From positions 124,001 through 188,000 of the forward strand of contig NZ_RXZI01000005.1 of assembly GCF_021991925.1 (NCBI RefSeq): a stretch of 64,000 bases of DNA, read 5' to 3'. Below are positions 36,331 through 45,779 of this stretch, piece after piece. Position 1 is the first letter of the stretch, and each line of letters opens with the position of its first letter. The position numbers were made by a program, and so were the translations under genes. Below the pieces are notes generated by a model, which saw nothing but the letters and a program-made list of their open reading frames with translations, was not told the DNA's origin and did not search any database. The DNA is from Sutcliffiella horikoshii. GTDB lineage: Bacteria > Bacillota > Bacilli > Bacillales > Bacillaceae_I.

Positions 36331-37686
36331 ATGGCAGTAGAAAAAATCACCATGCCACAGCTTGGGGAAAGCGTAACTGAAGGTACAATCAGCCGCTGGA
36401 TCGTAAGCGTAGGCGACAAAGTAAACAAATACGACCCTCTAGCAGAGGTCATGACTGATAAAGTTAATGCAGAAATTCCATCTTCTTTTACAGGAACAAT
36501 CAAAGAACTTGTAGCGGAAGACGGTGACACACTGGCAGTAGGAGAAATCATCTGCTATATCGAAACAGAAGGTGGCGGAGAAGCAGAAGCAACTGCAGAC
36601 GCACCGAAAGAAGAAAGTGCACCAGCAGCTGCATCTGCACCAGCAGCAAAATCTGAAGCTCCATCAGCACCAGCTACTAAAGAGGATGCAGACGCACCCA
36701 ACAAGCGTCGTTATTCCCCTGCAGTTCTACGTCTTGCACAAGAAAACGGTGTAGATCTTGAGCAAGTAAAAGGAAGTGGCGCAGGCGGACGTATTACAAG
36801 AAAAGACATCCAAGCGGTGATCGATTCCGGTAACATTCCAACTGCTGATTCCAAGCCGGCAGCGGCTCAAGCTCCAGCAGCGGAAGCTCCGAAAGTAGAA
36901 AAAGCAGCACCAGCGGCTCCAACAGCACCGGCAGCAGCAAGTGCACCAAAAGCTGCTCAACCAGTGAACGTACCAGTGGAAGCAGGAGATATCGAAATCC
37001 CTGTAACAGGCGTCCGTAAAGCAATCGCAGCAAACATGCTGCGCAGCAAACATGAAGCGCCGCATGCTTGGACGATGATCGAAGTGGACGCAACAAACCT
37101 TGTAGAATACCGCAACTCATTGAAGAGTGAATTCAAGAAAAAAGAAGGCTACAACCTTACGTTCTTCGCATTCTTCGTAAAAGCCGTTGCACAAGCATTG
37201 AAAGAATTCCCACAAATCAACTCCATGTGGGCTGGCGACAAAATCGTCCAAAAGAAAGACATCAACATCTCCATCGCCGTTGCAACAGACGACGCACTTT
37301 ATGTGCCGGTTATCCGCAACGCTGATGAAAAAACAATCAAAGGTATCGCACGTGAAATCACAGAGCTTGCCAACAAAGTTCGCGCTGGTAAACTAACATC
37401 TGCAGAAATGCAAGGTGGAACATTTACCGTGAACAACACTGGTTCTTTCGGTTCTGTTCAATCACAAGGCATCATCAACTACCCACAGGCAGCAATCCTG
37501 CAAGTGGAATCCATCGTGAAACGTCCTGTTGTCATGGACCACGGCATGATCGCTGTTCGTGACATGGTAAACTTATGTATGTCTCTTGACCACCGAGTAC
37601 TTGATGGTCTTGTATGCGGACGCTTCCTGGCGCGCGTTAAAGAAATCATCGAGAAAATGTCTAAAGAGAATACTTCGATCTATTAA
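36331..37686 (+). CDS. bkdB: Branched-chain 2-oxoacid dehydrogenase E2 (lipoamide acyltransferase)
   Basis: The E2 core of the complex. In order it has a lipoyl domain (1-80) with the lipoylated Lys in VMTDKVNAEIPS (about 44), an Ala/Pro/Glu linker, an E3/E1-binding domain (RRYSPAVLRLAQENGVDLEQ onward, about 130-165), a second Ala/Pro-rich linker, and the acyltransferase domain ending MSLDHRVLDGLVCGRFL with the catalytic His. At 451 residues it is longer than the B. subtilis protein (424), mainly through its linkers. It is the last gene of the operon. Confidence 0.96.
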   Translation: MAVEKITMPQLGESVTEGTISRWIVSVGDKVNKYDPLAEVMTDKVNAEIPSSFTGTIKELVAEDGDTLAVGEIICYIETEGGGEAEATADAPKEESAPAAASAPAAKSEAPSAPATKEDADAPNKRRYSPAVLRLAQENGVDLEQVKGSGAGGRITRKDIQAVIDSGNIPTADSKPAAAQAPAAEAPKVEKAAPAAPTAPAAASAPKAAQPVNVPVEAGDIEIPVTGVRKAIAANMLRSKHEAPHAWTMIEVDATNLVEYRNSLKSEFKKKEGYNLTFFAFFVKAVAQALKEFPQINSMWAGDKIVQKKDINISIAVATDDALYVPVIRNADEKTIKGIAREITELANKVRAGKLTSAEMQGGTFTVNNTGSFGSVQSQGIINYPQAAILQVESIVKRPVVMDHGMIAVRDMVNLCMSLDHRVLDGLVCGRFLARVKEIIEKMSKENTSIY

Positions 37687-37694
37687 TATCTAGG

Positions 37695-37735
37695 AAACCG
37701 ACAAGATCCCGGTTAGGGGGTTTTGTCGGTTTTTG
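37695..37735 (+). terminator. Terminator of the bkd operon
   Basis: AAACCGACAA (37695-37704) pairs with TTGTCGGTTT (37723-37732), and the T-run continues TTGATTG. The loop is 18 nt. Confidence 0.88.
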
Positions 37736-37842
37736 ATTGTTAAAGAAAATATAGAATCGTTCCATTGGATGGATTCTGTCTATGCTTGTTTGTGACACTG
37801 CTACTGATGAAAAGATGGTATATTTTATTGGTGAATACCTAT

Positions 37843-37872
37843 ATTTTATAGCATTTTATAGTATTTTATAGT
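37843..37872 (+). repeat. Three tandem copies of ATTTTATAGY
   Basis: A short 10-bp tandem repeat, three copies in a row, directly upstream of the phased element. Probably a simple-sequence expansion. Confidence 0.8.
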
Positions 37873-37883
37873 GAGAATTTGGG

Positions 37884-38093
37884 TTCAGACACTCTTCTTC
37901 TCCCTATGGACAAATTGCGGTGGAATCAACCAAGGGATCGGACAAAATACCGAGGAGTTCGGATAACCTTTACTGGAGCTTCGGACTATTAGATTTAAGG
38001 TTTGGACATAAATTGGAAAACTTTGGACAACTATCGGCTTTCTTCGGCCAACTATCCGAAATCTTCGGACAAAAACCAAAAATCTTCGGACAA
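37884..38093 (+). repeat. Ten-motif phased element (TTCGGACAA type), copy 2
   Basis: Motifs start at 37884, 37905, 37937, 37958, 37980, 38001, 38022, 38043, 38064 and 38085, giving the spacings 21,32,21,22,21,21,21,21,21, the same series as the copy at 22661-22870. Spacer sequences are different. The first motif (TTCAGACAC) is the most degenerate. It lies 150 bp after the bkd terminator and 130 bp before a peptidase gene; these roughly 540 bp hold no supported gene. Confidence 0.92.
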
Positions 38094-38223
38094 TTGTACA
38101 GATCAACCACCTTCACCTTCTTACATATACACCAATATTCATTGTCTCTTTAAACACATGCCTAATTGGATTAATGTGGTAATATAAAAGTAATCAGGAA
38201 GGGACTTGAAAGGAGACTTCACC

Positions 38224-39285
38224 ATGTCACACCAAAAGAGAATAAGAGATTATGGCGTGAAAGTGGGAAAGATGAAAACTGGCCCAAATAACGCCATCAC
38301 GGATGTAAAGGGAGTTACAGTTGGACATGTTACACTTAGTGATGGGGATAAACAAACCGGTGTCACGGCCATCCTGCCACATCAAGGTAATACTTTTAAA
38401 GAAAAGCTAATTGCATCAAGCCATATAATTAATGGATTTGGTAAATCAATGGGTACCATTCAAATTATGGAGCTTGGTACATTAGAAACTCCAATCATTC
38501 TGACAAACACGCTAAGTATTGGGACGGCAGTAGATGCTGTATTTGACTATATGCTGGAACGGAATCCAGAAATCGGGCGGACAACAGGTACTGTCAACCC
38601 AGTTGTATGTGAGTGTAATGACATGGTATTGAATGATATTCGAGCTAGATTTGTTACAAAGGAGCATATTCTTGAAGCGCTGCATAACACCTCGTCTAAA
38701 GTGGAAGAAGGATCAGTAGGGGCTGGAAGGGGGATGCTTTGCTATTCTTTGAAAGGTGGGATTGGAACTTCTTCGAGAGAGATGGAGCTGCAACAAGGGA
38801 CATATACGATGGGGGTCTTGGTGTTGACCAACTTCGGTAGTTTGAGTGACTTAACCATAGGTGGTAAATGTATAGGGGAACAAATGGAAGAAGCCTTACG
38901 AGAACCTGTCACGGAAGAGGACAAAGGTTCCATTATTATCATTGTCGGTACAGATCTTCCCGTATCTGAACGACAACTAAATAGGATTATAAAAAGAACG
39001 GTCACTGGATTGTCCCGGACAGGTTCCATAATTACCACGGGGAGTGGAGAAGTCGTGATTGGGTTTTCGACAGCTACAAAAATTCCTCATGACAAATCAG
39101 TTGATTGCATAACGGTTCCCATCATACATGAGGAAGATATTGATCTCGCTTTTCGGGCAATTGGGGAGGCGACAGAAGAAGCTGTGTTAAACTCATTGAT
39201 TACCGCATCAAAAATCACAGGTAGAAACGGAAATGAAAGACCTACTTTAAAAGATTTATTGAAAGAACTTAATATTGATTTGTAA
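38224..39285 (+). CDS. P1-family (DmpA-like, S58) aminopeptidase
   Basis: An autoprocessing N-terminal-nucleophile hydrolase of the DmpA family, which hydrolyses small peptides and amides. The 353-residue protein has the family start ITDVKGVTVGHVTL, the block GSVGAGRGMLCYSLKGGIGT (about 163-182), and GSIIIIVGTDLPVSERQ. By analogy with DmpA, self-cleavage would be between Gly235 and Ser236, and Ser236 would be the nucleophile. I chose the ATG after AAAGGAGA; a TTG at 38206 overlaps the ribosome site. It has no signal peptide. The substrate is unknown. Confidence 0.88.
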   Translation: MSHQKRIRDYGVKVGKMKTGPNNAITDVKGVTVGHVTLSDGDKQTGVTAILPHQGNTFKEKLIASSHIINGFGKSMGTIQIMELGTLETPIILTNTLSIGTAVDAVFDYMLERNPEIGRTTGTVNPVVCECNDMVLNDIRARFVTKEHILEALHNTSSKVEEGSVGAGRGMLCYSLKGGIGTSSREMELQQGTYTMGVLVLTNFGSLSDLTIGGKCIGEQMEEALREPVTEEDKGSIIIIVGTDLPVSERQLNRIIKRTVTGLSRTGSIITTGSGEVVIGFSTATKIPHDKSVDCITVPIIHEEDIDLAFRAIGEATEEAVLNSLITASKITGRNGNERPTLKDLLKELNIDL

Positions 39286-39292
39286 AATAGAT

Positions 39293-39321
39293 CAGGCTAA
39301 AAAGCATTGCTTCTTAGCCTG
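39293..39321. terminator. Hairpin between convergent genes
   Basis: CAGGCTAA pairs with TTAGCCTG over a 13-nt loop. The tail TCTTGTCG is a weak T-run. It may end the peptidase gene, the convergent gene, or both. Confidence 0.55.
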
Positions 39322-39344
39322 TCTTGTCGAAAAGAATGGTTGCT

Positions 39345-39773
39345 TTATTTAACCCTTGAAAACATCTCATCCAACTCCCGCATCTTATCATAAGCCTCTA
39401 CCAAATGGTCAGGTACGACCGTCCTTCCAAACACCCACGCATTCTTTTCGATTTGACGCATAAGGATTACTTTTTCATCTTCCCCTCCATACATCAAGAT
39501 CCTCAAATCATGCTTGTTCTTTTTAAAATCCAGGTAATAGCCGACTTCATGAAAGAGTATGAGCTTCACAAAGTTTTCATCGGATTCCCTGATTTTATTA
39601 TTTATCTTCGCTTTGTACCCGTTAATCTCCAAATAATTGAATTTAATCGTGTTGGTTGATATGTTAAAACTCATTGGTGCTTTTAACTTGTTATCAAATT
39701 CAAAATTAATATCTAAACCAAGCTCTTCTAGTGTCTCTTTAATTATGTTTTCAATATTCCATATGTATAACAT
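39345..39773 (-). CDS. Unrecognised zincin-like protein with degenerate HExxH
   Basis: A 142-residue soluble protein that I do not recognise by name. LILFHEVGYYLDFKKN (about 72-87) looks like the ImmA/IrrE-type or similar metallopeptidase helix HExGHYxD, but the second zinc-ligand His is Tyr; a single base change (CAT to TAT) would explain it. Downstream Glu and Asp residues (YGGEDEKVILMRQIEKNAWVF) fit the helix carrying a third ligand and the conserved E-x-x-A-x-x-F pattern. It is likely catalytically weak or inactive. It starts with ATG after AAAGGTAGTGA and stands alone between the peptidase and mutA. Confidence 0.65.
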   Translation of the reverse strand: MLYIWNIENIIKETLEELGLDINFEFDNKLKAPMSFNISTNTIKFNYLEINGYKAKINNKIRESDENFVKLILFHEVGYYLDFKKNKHDLRILMYGGEDEKVILMRQIEKNAWVFGRTVVPDHLVEAYDKMRELDEMFSRVK

Positions 39774-39937
39774 CGCGACAAATCACTACCTTTTTAAAAA
39801 ACTATCATTCATATAGTAAGTATAGTTTTTCTCATTATGGAATACCACCGAAAATAAGTAATTCCAATGCTTTCTTTATTTGCCGTGCCCACATAACTAT
39901 ATTAAAATAAATATATGAACTTTTGAAAAATTTAAAT

Positions 39938-39952
39938 TTGTAAGCGATTACG
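39938..39952 (+). promoter_or_regulatory. cre (CcpA) site before mutA
   Basis: TTGTAAGCGATTACG matches the cre consensus WTGNAANCGNWNNCW at 14 of 15 positions and lies about 20 bp before the mutA start, where bound CcpA would block expression during growth on glucose. Confidence 0.75.
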
Positions 39953-39971
39953 CAATTGAGGGAACGAGGGG

Positions 39972-41837
39972 ATGAAGGTGAATAGATTGAAAGAAATGAA
40001 GAACAATAGCTTCCCGAGAGTGACTATGGAAGAGTGGGTAGAGCAGGCAGAGAAAGCGTTAAAGGGGAAGCCTGTTACCAAACTCAACACCGATACATAC
40101 GAAGGCATTACAAGAAAACCGGTATATACAGAAAACGATAGAAATGAACATGTCTCTAAAAATCTAATAGATAAGTCTGATTGGACAGTCAGTCAGCAAC
40201 TATATGCATCTACTTCCTTTGAAGAATTAAATATTCAAGTAAAACAGGAACTAGAAAGTGGTTCGCAATCCATTCATTTTGCCACTTATCCATCAACGGA
40301 GCATAATGCTTTATTGATAAAAGACCAAACAGACCTTAAAACTTTACTAAAAGCTATTTCATTGAATGAAATAGCTCTCCAAGTGCATACCGGCCCCAGC
40401 GCAACTACATTCATCAATGCGTTGATTGATAGCGGGATGGAGACGAAAAACCTGCAAGGAATGATTGGGGCAGATCCTGTCGGCGAACTAGCAGCTACAG
40501 GCAGGCTGAGTCAACCCATAGAGCAGTATTATGACGATATGAAATCCAATATAGAGTGGAAAGTGAACAATGCCCCACACCTTAAAACAGTTTGGGTCCA
40601 GTCCAATGCCTATCACAACGGGGGAGCCAATGCTGTACAGGAGCTTGCGGCTGTCATGGCAACGGCCGTTGAATATTTGCAACAACTGATGAATAGAGGA
40701 TTGACCATTGATGAAGCTTCCCAAGAAATAGCATTCACTTTTCCGGTAGGAAGTGACTTTTTCATGGAACTTAGCAAGCTGAGAGCGGCACGAGTGTTAT
40801 GGACAAATATCGTGGAGGCGTTTGGAGGAAATGACAAAGCCCAGAAGATGACGGTCCATGCGACAACCTCTATGTTTACGAAATCTAATCTTGATCCGTA
40901 CGTCAATATGCTCCGTTCGACAACAGAGGCATTCTCTGCAGCGATAGGAGGAGCAGACAGTATCAATGTAGATAGCTATCAGCAAGGTAACGACAATTTC
41001 TCACGCAGAATCGCAAGAAATACCCACTATATCTTAAAAGAAGAGAGCTTTTTAAATAAAGTAGTGGATCCAGCAGCAGGCTCTTATTACGTCGAAAACC
41101 TAACAAATCAATTGGCGGATGAGGCATGGAAGCTGTTTCAGGAACTGGACAAGCTGGGCGGGATTGTGGAAGCGTTGCGAACGAATTTTCTACAGGATCG
41201 TATTGCCGAGGTAAAAGAAAAGCGACTTAAGGATGCCCAAAGCAGGAAAAAAGTGTTGGTCGGAACTAATATGTATGCGAATCTTAAAGAGGAGCTAAAT
41301 TGGCAAATAAGCACGCAACCTATTAAAGAAAATGAACATGCTCCAGTCAAGGTACAGGCCATTCAACCAATAAGGCTATCGGGTGCCTTTGAAAGCTTGC
41401 GTTACCAAGCGAAGATGTATCAGGAAAAACAAGGAACACCGCCTAAAGTTACCTTGATTAATCTTGGCTCATTAGCATCACATAAGCCACGAACTGACTT
41501 TGTATCAGGCTTCTTCCAGGTAGGAGGTCTTCAACCTGTCGTCAGTCCAAGTTTTGAAAATGCAAAAGAAATAGTGGAGTGGGTCTCTGCTCAAAACATC
41601 ACTGGCTATGTATGCATTTGCGGCAGTGATGATACTTACGAAGAGTTGTTAAATGCTGCGGTGATGGCAGTTAATTCTCCTAACCGAAAAGTATTAGTTG
41701 CTGGCATACCTGAAGCAACTCGTCAGAAAGAGCTGCAGGAAATAGGGGTTAGTGATTTTATTCATATGCGCTCGAATTGTTATAAGCTATTACTAGAGAT
41801 ACATCAAGAAATGGGGTTGACCGACAATGAAGCCTGA
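39972..41837 (+). CDS. mutA: Methylmalonyl-CoA mutase small subunit
   Basis: The non-catalytic subunit of the adenosylcobalamin-dependent mutase that interconverts methylmalonyl-CoA and succinyl-CoA. The 621-residue protein has the TIM-barrel family segments ([38 protein letters not shown]) and a C-terminal cobalamin-like domain that lacks the DxHxxG motif, as expected for this subunit. Start is uncertain: ATG 39972 is almost inside the GAGGGG site, and GTG 39978 or TTG 39987 (after AAGGTGA) may be real. It overlaps mutB by 11 nt. Confidence 0.93.
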   Translation: MKVNRLKEMKNNSFPRVTMEEWVEQAEKALKGKPVTKLNTDTYEGITRKPVYTENDRNEHVSKNLIDKSDWTVSQQLYASTSFEELNIQVKQELESGSQSIHFATYPSTEHNALLIKDQTDLKTLLKAISLNEIALQVHTGPSATTFINALIDSGMETKNLQGMIGADPVGELAATGRLSQPIEQYYDDMKSNIEWKVNNAPHLKTVWVQSNAYHNGGANAVQELAAVMATAVEYLQQLMNRGLTIDEASQEIAFTFPVGSDFFMELSKLRAARVLWTNIVEAFGGNDKAQKMTVHATTSMFTKSNLDPYVNMLRSTTEAFSAAIGGADSINVDSYQQGNDNFSRRIARNTHYILKEESFLNKVVDPAAGSYYVENLTNQLADEAWKLFQELDKLGGIVEALRTNFLQDRIAEVKEKRLKDAQSRKKVLVGTNMYANLKEELNWQISTQPIKENEHAPVKVQAIQPIRLSGAFESLRYQAKMYQEKQGTPPKVTLINLGSLASHKPRTDFVSGFFQVGGLQPVVSPSFENAKEIVEWVSAQNITGYVCICGSDDTYEELLNAAVMAVNSPNRKVLVAGIPEATRQKELQEIGVSDFIHMRSNCYKLLLEIHQEMGLTDNEA

Positions 41838-44004
41838 TTTTTCAATGAGAACATTAAACAAGGAAACCACAGTTACGCAAGTGCCATTATCCAACGAAGC
41901 GGTGGAAGAACTATTTTATGAAACAAATGAACAAATTAAATTGAAGGCTAATTACACACAGGCGGACTTGAATGGAGCCGACCACCTTGGAACACTTCCT
42001 GGTATTGCCCCATATTTACGTGGACCTTACCCTACGATGTATGTTAACCGTCCTTGGACGATCCGTCAGTATGCCGGCTTCTCGACAGCGGAAGAGAGCA
42101 ATGCTTTTTATAGAAGAAACCTGGAAATGGGTCAGAAAGGATTGTCAGTTGCTTTTGACCTTGCGACGCATCGTGGCTATGATTCCGACCACCCCCGAGT
42201 AGAAGGGGATGTTGGAAAAGCCGGAGTTGCCATAGATTCCATACTGGATATGAAGGTTCTTTTTGACGGAATCCCTTTGGATAAAATGTCCGTATCCATG
42301 ACGATGAATGGGGCGGTTCTTCCGATTATGGCTTTTTATATCGTTACGGCTGAGGAACAAGGTGTTAGTCCAGAGAAGCTTTCCGGGACGATACAAAATG
42401 ATATTTTAAAAGAGTATATGGTTCGTAATACGTATATTTATCCTCCAGAGATGTCCATGCGAATAATTGGCGATATTTTTGCGTACACATCCCAGCATAT
42501 GCCGAAGTTTAATAGCATCAGTATTTCCGGTTATCATATGCAAGAAGCAGGAGCACCAGCCGATATTGAGCTTGCCTATACGCTTGCAGATGGCCTCGAA
42601 TATGTAAGAACAGGTCTTGAAGCAGGCATTGATATTGATAAATTTGCACCGAGACTTTCGTTCTTCTGGGCCATCGGCATGAACTTCTTCATGGAAGTGG
42701 CAAAAATGCGTGCTGCTCGTTTTATTTGGGCGAAGATGATGAAAGAGTTCTTACCACAAAATCCGAAGTCGATGGCATTAAGGACCCATTCACAAACATC
42801 TGGATGGAGCTTGACAGAACAGGACCCATTCAACAATGTGACACGTACTTGCATTGAGGCGCTAGCTGCTGCCAATGGTCATACACAATCCTTGCATACC
42901 AACGCATTGGATGAAGCGATTGCACTACCTACGGACTTTTCCGCCCGTATTGCACGCAATACACAGTTGTATTTGCAGGAAGAAACGGAGATTACTAAAG
43001 TCATTGACCCTTGGGCAGGTTCTTATTATGTGGAAACATTGACGAAGGAATTGATTGATAAAGCTTGGTCACATATTGAAGAAATTGAAGAGCTTGGTGG
43101 GATGGCAAAAGCAATCGAAACAGGATTGCCTAAGATGAGAATTGAAGAAGCGTCTGCACGCCGACAAGCAAAGATCGATTCAGGGAAAGAAGCCATCATT
43201 GGCGTAAACAAGTTTCGCCTGGATAAAGAGGATACGGCTATTGATGTTCTGGATATTGATAATGCAGAGGTTCGTAAAAAGCAGATCCTTCGCTTGCAGG
43301 AGCTTCGTGAAAACAGAGATGAAACAGAAGTTGTTTCTGCTCTAGAAGCACTGACAGATGCGGCTCGTACAGGGAAAGGGAATCTTCTCGAACTCGCTGT
43401 TGACGCAGCCCGTGCACGTGCAAGCCTTGGGGAGATTTCAGATGCCATAGAAAAGGTTGCCAATCGCCATCGTGCTGTCATCCGCTCCATCAGCGGCGTG
43501 TACAGCAGTGAATTCTCCAATGAGGAGGAGATGAAGGCCGTGAAGGATAAAATTGAGGAATTCTTGGAGCTTGAAGGAAGACGTCCAAGAATCATGATTG
43601 CGAAAATGGGGCAGGATGGTCATGACAGAGGGGCAAAAGTCATTTCCACCGCGTTCGCTGACCTTGGATTTGATGTGGATATCGGACCTCTTTTCCAAAC
43701 ACCTGCAGAAACAGCGCTGCAAGCAGTGGAAAATGACGTGCATGTTATCGGAATCAGCTCCCTTGCTGCCGGTCATAAGACACTCCTTCCGCTACTAGTA
43801 GAAGAGCTGAAAAAATTGAACCGTGAAGACATCATCGTTGTAATTGGCGGGGTAATTCCAGCCCAAGATTATAAATTCTTATATAGCAAAGGCGCTTCAG
43901 CCATTTTTGGACCTGGAACGGTCATTCCGCGTGCAGCCGAAAAAGTTCTGGAGGAAATCTATGAACGCCTAGGCTATGAGGAAGTGGAAGAGACGAATGA
44001 CTAA
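41827..44004 (+). CDS. mutB: Methylmalonyl-CoA mutase large (catalytic) subunit
   Basis: The catalytic subunit. The 725-residue protein has the TIM barrel with [18 protein letters not shown] (about 75) and [12 protein letters not shown], and a C-terminal B12-binding domain with [12 protein letters not shown], in which His599 is the lower axial cobalt ligand, followed by [14 protein letters not shown] and VVIGGVIP. It would turn methylmalonyl-CoA from Val, Ile and propionate breakdown into succinyl-CoA, complementing the adjacent bkd operon. It overlaps meaB by 8 nt. Confidence 0.97.
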   Translation: MKPDFSMRTLNKETTVTQVPLSNEAVEELFYETNEQIKLKANYTQADLNGADHLGTLPGIAPYLRGPYPTMYVNRPWTIRQYAGFSTAEESNAFYRRNLEMGQKGLSVAFDLATHRGYDSDHPRVEGDVGKAGVAIDSILDMKVLFDGIPLDKMSVSMTMNGAVLPIMAFYIVTAEEQGVSPEKLSGTIQNDILKEYMVRNTYIYPPEMSMRIIGDIFAYTSQHMPKFNSISISGYHMQEAGAPADIELAYTLADGLEYVRTGLEAGIDIDKFAPRLSFFWAIGMNFFMEVAKMRAARFIWAKMMKEFLPQNPKSMALRTHSQTSGWSLTEQDPFNNVTRTCIEALAAANGHTQSLHTNALDEAIALPTDFSARIARNTQLYLQEETEITKVIDPWAGSYYVETLTKELIDKAWSHIEEIEELGGMAKAIETGLPKMRIEEASARRQAKIDSGKEAIIGVNKFRLDKEDTAIDVLDIDNAEVRKKQILRLQELRENRDETEVVSALEALTDAARTGKGNLLELAVDAARARASLGEISDAIEKVANRHRAVIRSISGVYSSEFSNEEEMKAVKDKIEEFLELEGRRPRIMIAKMGQDGHDRGAKVISTAFADLGFDVDIGPLFQTPAETALQAVENDVHVIGISSLAAGHKTLLPLLVEELKKLNREDIIVVIGGVIPAQDYKFLYSKGASAIFGPGTVIPRAAEKVLEEIYERLGYEEVEETND

Positions 44005-45022
44005 AGAGCGTAAACCGCGAAAAAAGGTTCTAAAAAAGGAGGAGCGGAGTACAGCGGATATCATATCAGGTATCCATGCAGGAGTCCGCTCTGACCTAGC
44101 TCAGGCCATCACGCTTGTTGAGAGCAATGCAACACGACATTTTCATAAGAGCCAAGAAATCATTCAAGAAATCATGCCTTCGACTGGACGCTCTGTTCGG
44201 ATAGGGATAAGCGGTGTACCAGGTGCCGGCAAAAGTACTTTTATAGAAGCATTTGGTTTGTATTTGTGTGAGCAAGGACATAAAGTGGCGGTGCTCGCAG
44301 TCGATCCGAGTAGTTCCAAGACAGGTGGAAGTATCCTAGGGGATAAAACCCGGATGGAACAACTTGCAAGGCATCCACAGGCATTCATCCGTCCATCACC
44401 TTCAAGTGGCACATTGGGTGGAGTTCATAGGAAAACGCGTGAAAGCATTCTTTTGTGTGAAGCTGCTGGCTATGATGTGATTCTAGTAGAGACAGTCGGA
44501 GTCGGACAGAGCGAAGCCATTGTGCGAGATATGGTCGATTTCTTTTTATTGCTGGTTCTAACGGGTGCAGGGGATGAGCTTCAAGGCATGAAAAAGGGCA
44601 TTATGGAGCTTGTGGATGCGATTATAGTGAACAAAGCGGATGGAGATAATAAAGCGAGAGCGGAGAAAACAGCTCATGAGTATAAACAAATCCTTCACTT
44701 TCTTCAGCCTGCAACAGAAGGCTGGGAAACGAAGACGTTTACTTGCTCGGCTTTGAATTATGTGAATGTAGATAAGACCTGGAAGATTGTTCAGAAGTTT
44801 ATGGAAAGCACGAAAGAATCCGGAGTTTTTGTTGAACGAAGGAATGCACAAAAAAAGACTTGGTTTTATACGTCGTTGAAGGATCAGATTGAGCGGATGT
44901 TTTTTGAGGATGAAAAGGTGAAAAAAGAGTTGCCGAAGCTAGAGAGGCAAGTTGGGAAAGATGAAGTTTCTGTGTCTTTAGCAGTGGAAAAGTTAGTGGA
45001 AAGTTACAAACATACACTATAG
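43997..45022 (+). CDS. meaB: MeaB/ArgK G3E GTPase, methylmalonyl-CoA mutase chaperone
   Basis: A GTPase that loads, protects and repairs the cobalamin cofactor of MutAB. From the ATG within the end of mutB it has 341 residues. Walker A is GVPGAGKST (73-81), [19 protein letters not shown] (about 98) is the MeaB switch region, and NKAD (about 213) gives guanine specificity. The translational overlap with mutB fits a stoichiometric partner. A longer frame upstream is less likely. Confidence 0.95.
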   Translation: MTKERKPRKKVLKKEERSTADIISGIHAGVRSDLAQAITLVESNATRHFHKSQEIIQEIMPSTGRSVRIGISGVPGAGKSTFIEAFGLYLCEQGHKVAVLAVDPSSSKTGGSILGDKTRMEQLARHPQAFIRPSPSSGTLGGVHRKTRESILLCEAAGYDVILVETVGVGQSEAIVRDMVDFFLLLVLTGAGDELQGMKKGIMELVDAIIVNKADGDNKARAEKTAHEYKQILHFLQPATEGWETKTFTCSALNYVNVDKTWKIVQKFMESTKESGVFVERRNAQKKTWFYTSLKDQIERMFFEDEKVKKELPKLERQVGKDEVSVSLAVEKLVESYKHTL

Positions 45023-45033
45023 GGTAAAAAAAA

Positions 45034-45058
45034 GGAAAGTGAGCATATCACTTTCCTT
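45034..45058 (+). terminator. Probable terminator of mutAB-meaB
   Basis: A perfect 9-bp stem GGAAAGTGA/TCACTTTCC (45034-45042 and 45048-45056), 12 nt after the meaB stop, with an A-run before it. The following T-run is short (TTC). Confidence 0.7.
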
Positions 45059-45157
45059 CATCTAGGGAGTATAGGGGTATGGATATCTAGATGTTAGTGA
45101 TATAATACCCGCAGGCAAATAAAATAAACCTTTTTTGTTTTTTTATTTGAAAAAAAT

Positions 45158-45166
45158 TGGTATGAT
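45158..45166 (+). promoter_or_regulatory. Extended -10 promoter of brxB
   Basis: TGGTATGAT is an extended -10 box (TGn plus TATGAT). No clear -35 is seen in the T-rich upstream sequence. It lies 31 bp before brxB. Confidence 0.55.
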
Positions 45167-45197
45167 AAGAGTAGTTTAAAACTTGAGGTGATACAAC

Positions 45198-45635
45198 ATG
45201 AATATCGATTTTAATATGTTTATGAATGATGTTGTGCGTACTGCCAGAGAAGAAATGGATAACGCTGGCTATGAGCAACTTAGAACAGTTGAAGATGTAG
45301 AAGAAGCATTTGCACGTAAAGGGACGACACTTGTAATGGTGAACTCTGTTTGTGGTTGTGCCGGCGGTATCGCACGTCCAGCTGCAAGGCATGCGGTGCA
45401 TTATGACAAGCGCCCTACACACTTGGTTACTGTGTTTGCAGGTCAAGATAAAGAAGCAACGGAGAAAGCACGCGAATATTTCGAAGGTTATCCTCCATCC
45501 TCTCCTTCTTTTGCATTATTAAAAGATGGCAAGATCGTAACGATGGTAGAAAGACACGAAATCGAAGGCCATGCGCCTATGTCAGTCATCACAAAGCTTC
45601 AAGGCTATTTTGAAGAGCATTGTGAAGAGTTATAA
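45198..45635 (+). CDS. brxB: Bacilliredoxin BrxB (YqiW)
   Basis: BrxB removes bacillithiol from S-bacillithiolated proteins after oxidative stress. The 145-residue thioredoxin-fold protein has the active-site CGC motif (Cys52-Gly-Cys54 in [19 protein letters not shown]). AGGTGA precedes the ATG. Its place after the bkd region matches B. subtilis yqiW; the Bmr multidrug genes found there are absent, and mutAB-meaB is present instead. Confidence 0.96.
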   Translation: MNIDFNMFMNDVVRTAREEMDNAGYEQLRTVEDVEEAFARKGTTLVMVNSVCGCAGGIARPAARHAVHYDKRPTHLVTVFAGQDKEATEKAREYFEGYPPSSPSFALLKDGKIVTMVERHEIEGHAPMSVITKLQGYFEEHCEEL

Positions 45636-45649
45636 GAAGTAATTAGAAG

Positions 45650-45684
45650 AATGCCGGTTCCTTTTTTGGGACCGGCATTTTTTG
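45650..45684 (+). terminator. Terminator after brxB
   Basis: AATGCCGGTTCC pairs with GGGACCGGCATT around a T-rich loop and is followed by TTTTTTG. Confidence 0.9.
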
Positions 45685-45779
45685 TTGTAGATTATAAAGC
45701 TAATATTTACCGCTACATCCTCTCCCCATAGCATATTACAATAGTAGTTAGACAGGTTAATAGGGGGAAGTAACAGGAC

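Noticed and set aside
43026-43595. 189-codon frame antisense to mutB
   Set aside because: Ser-rich shadow of a conserved gene, with no ribosome site and no family features.
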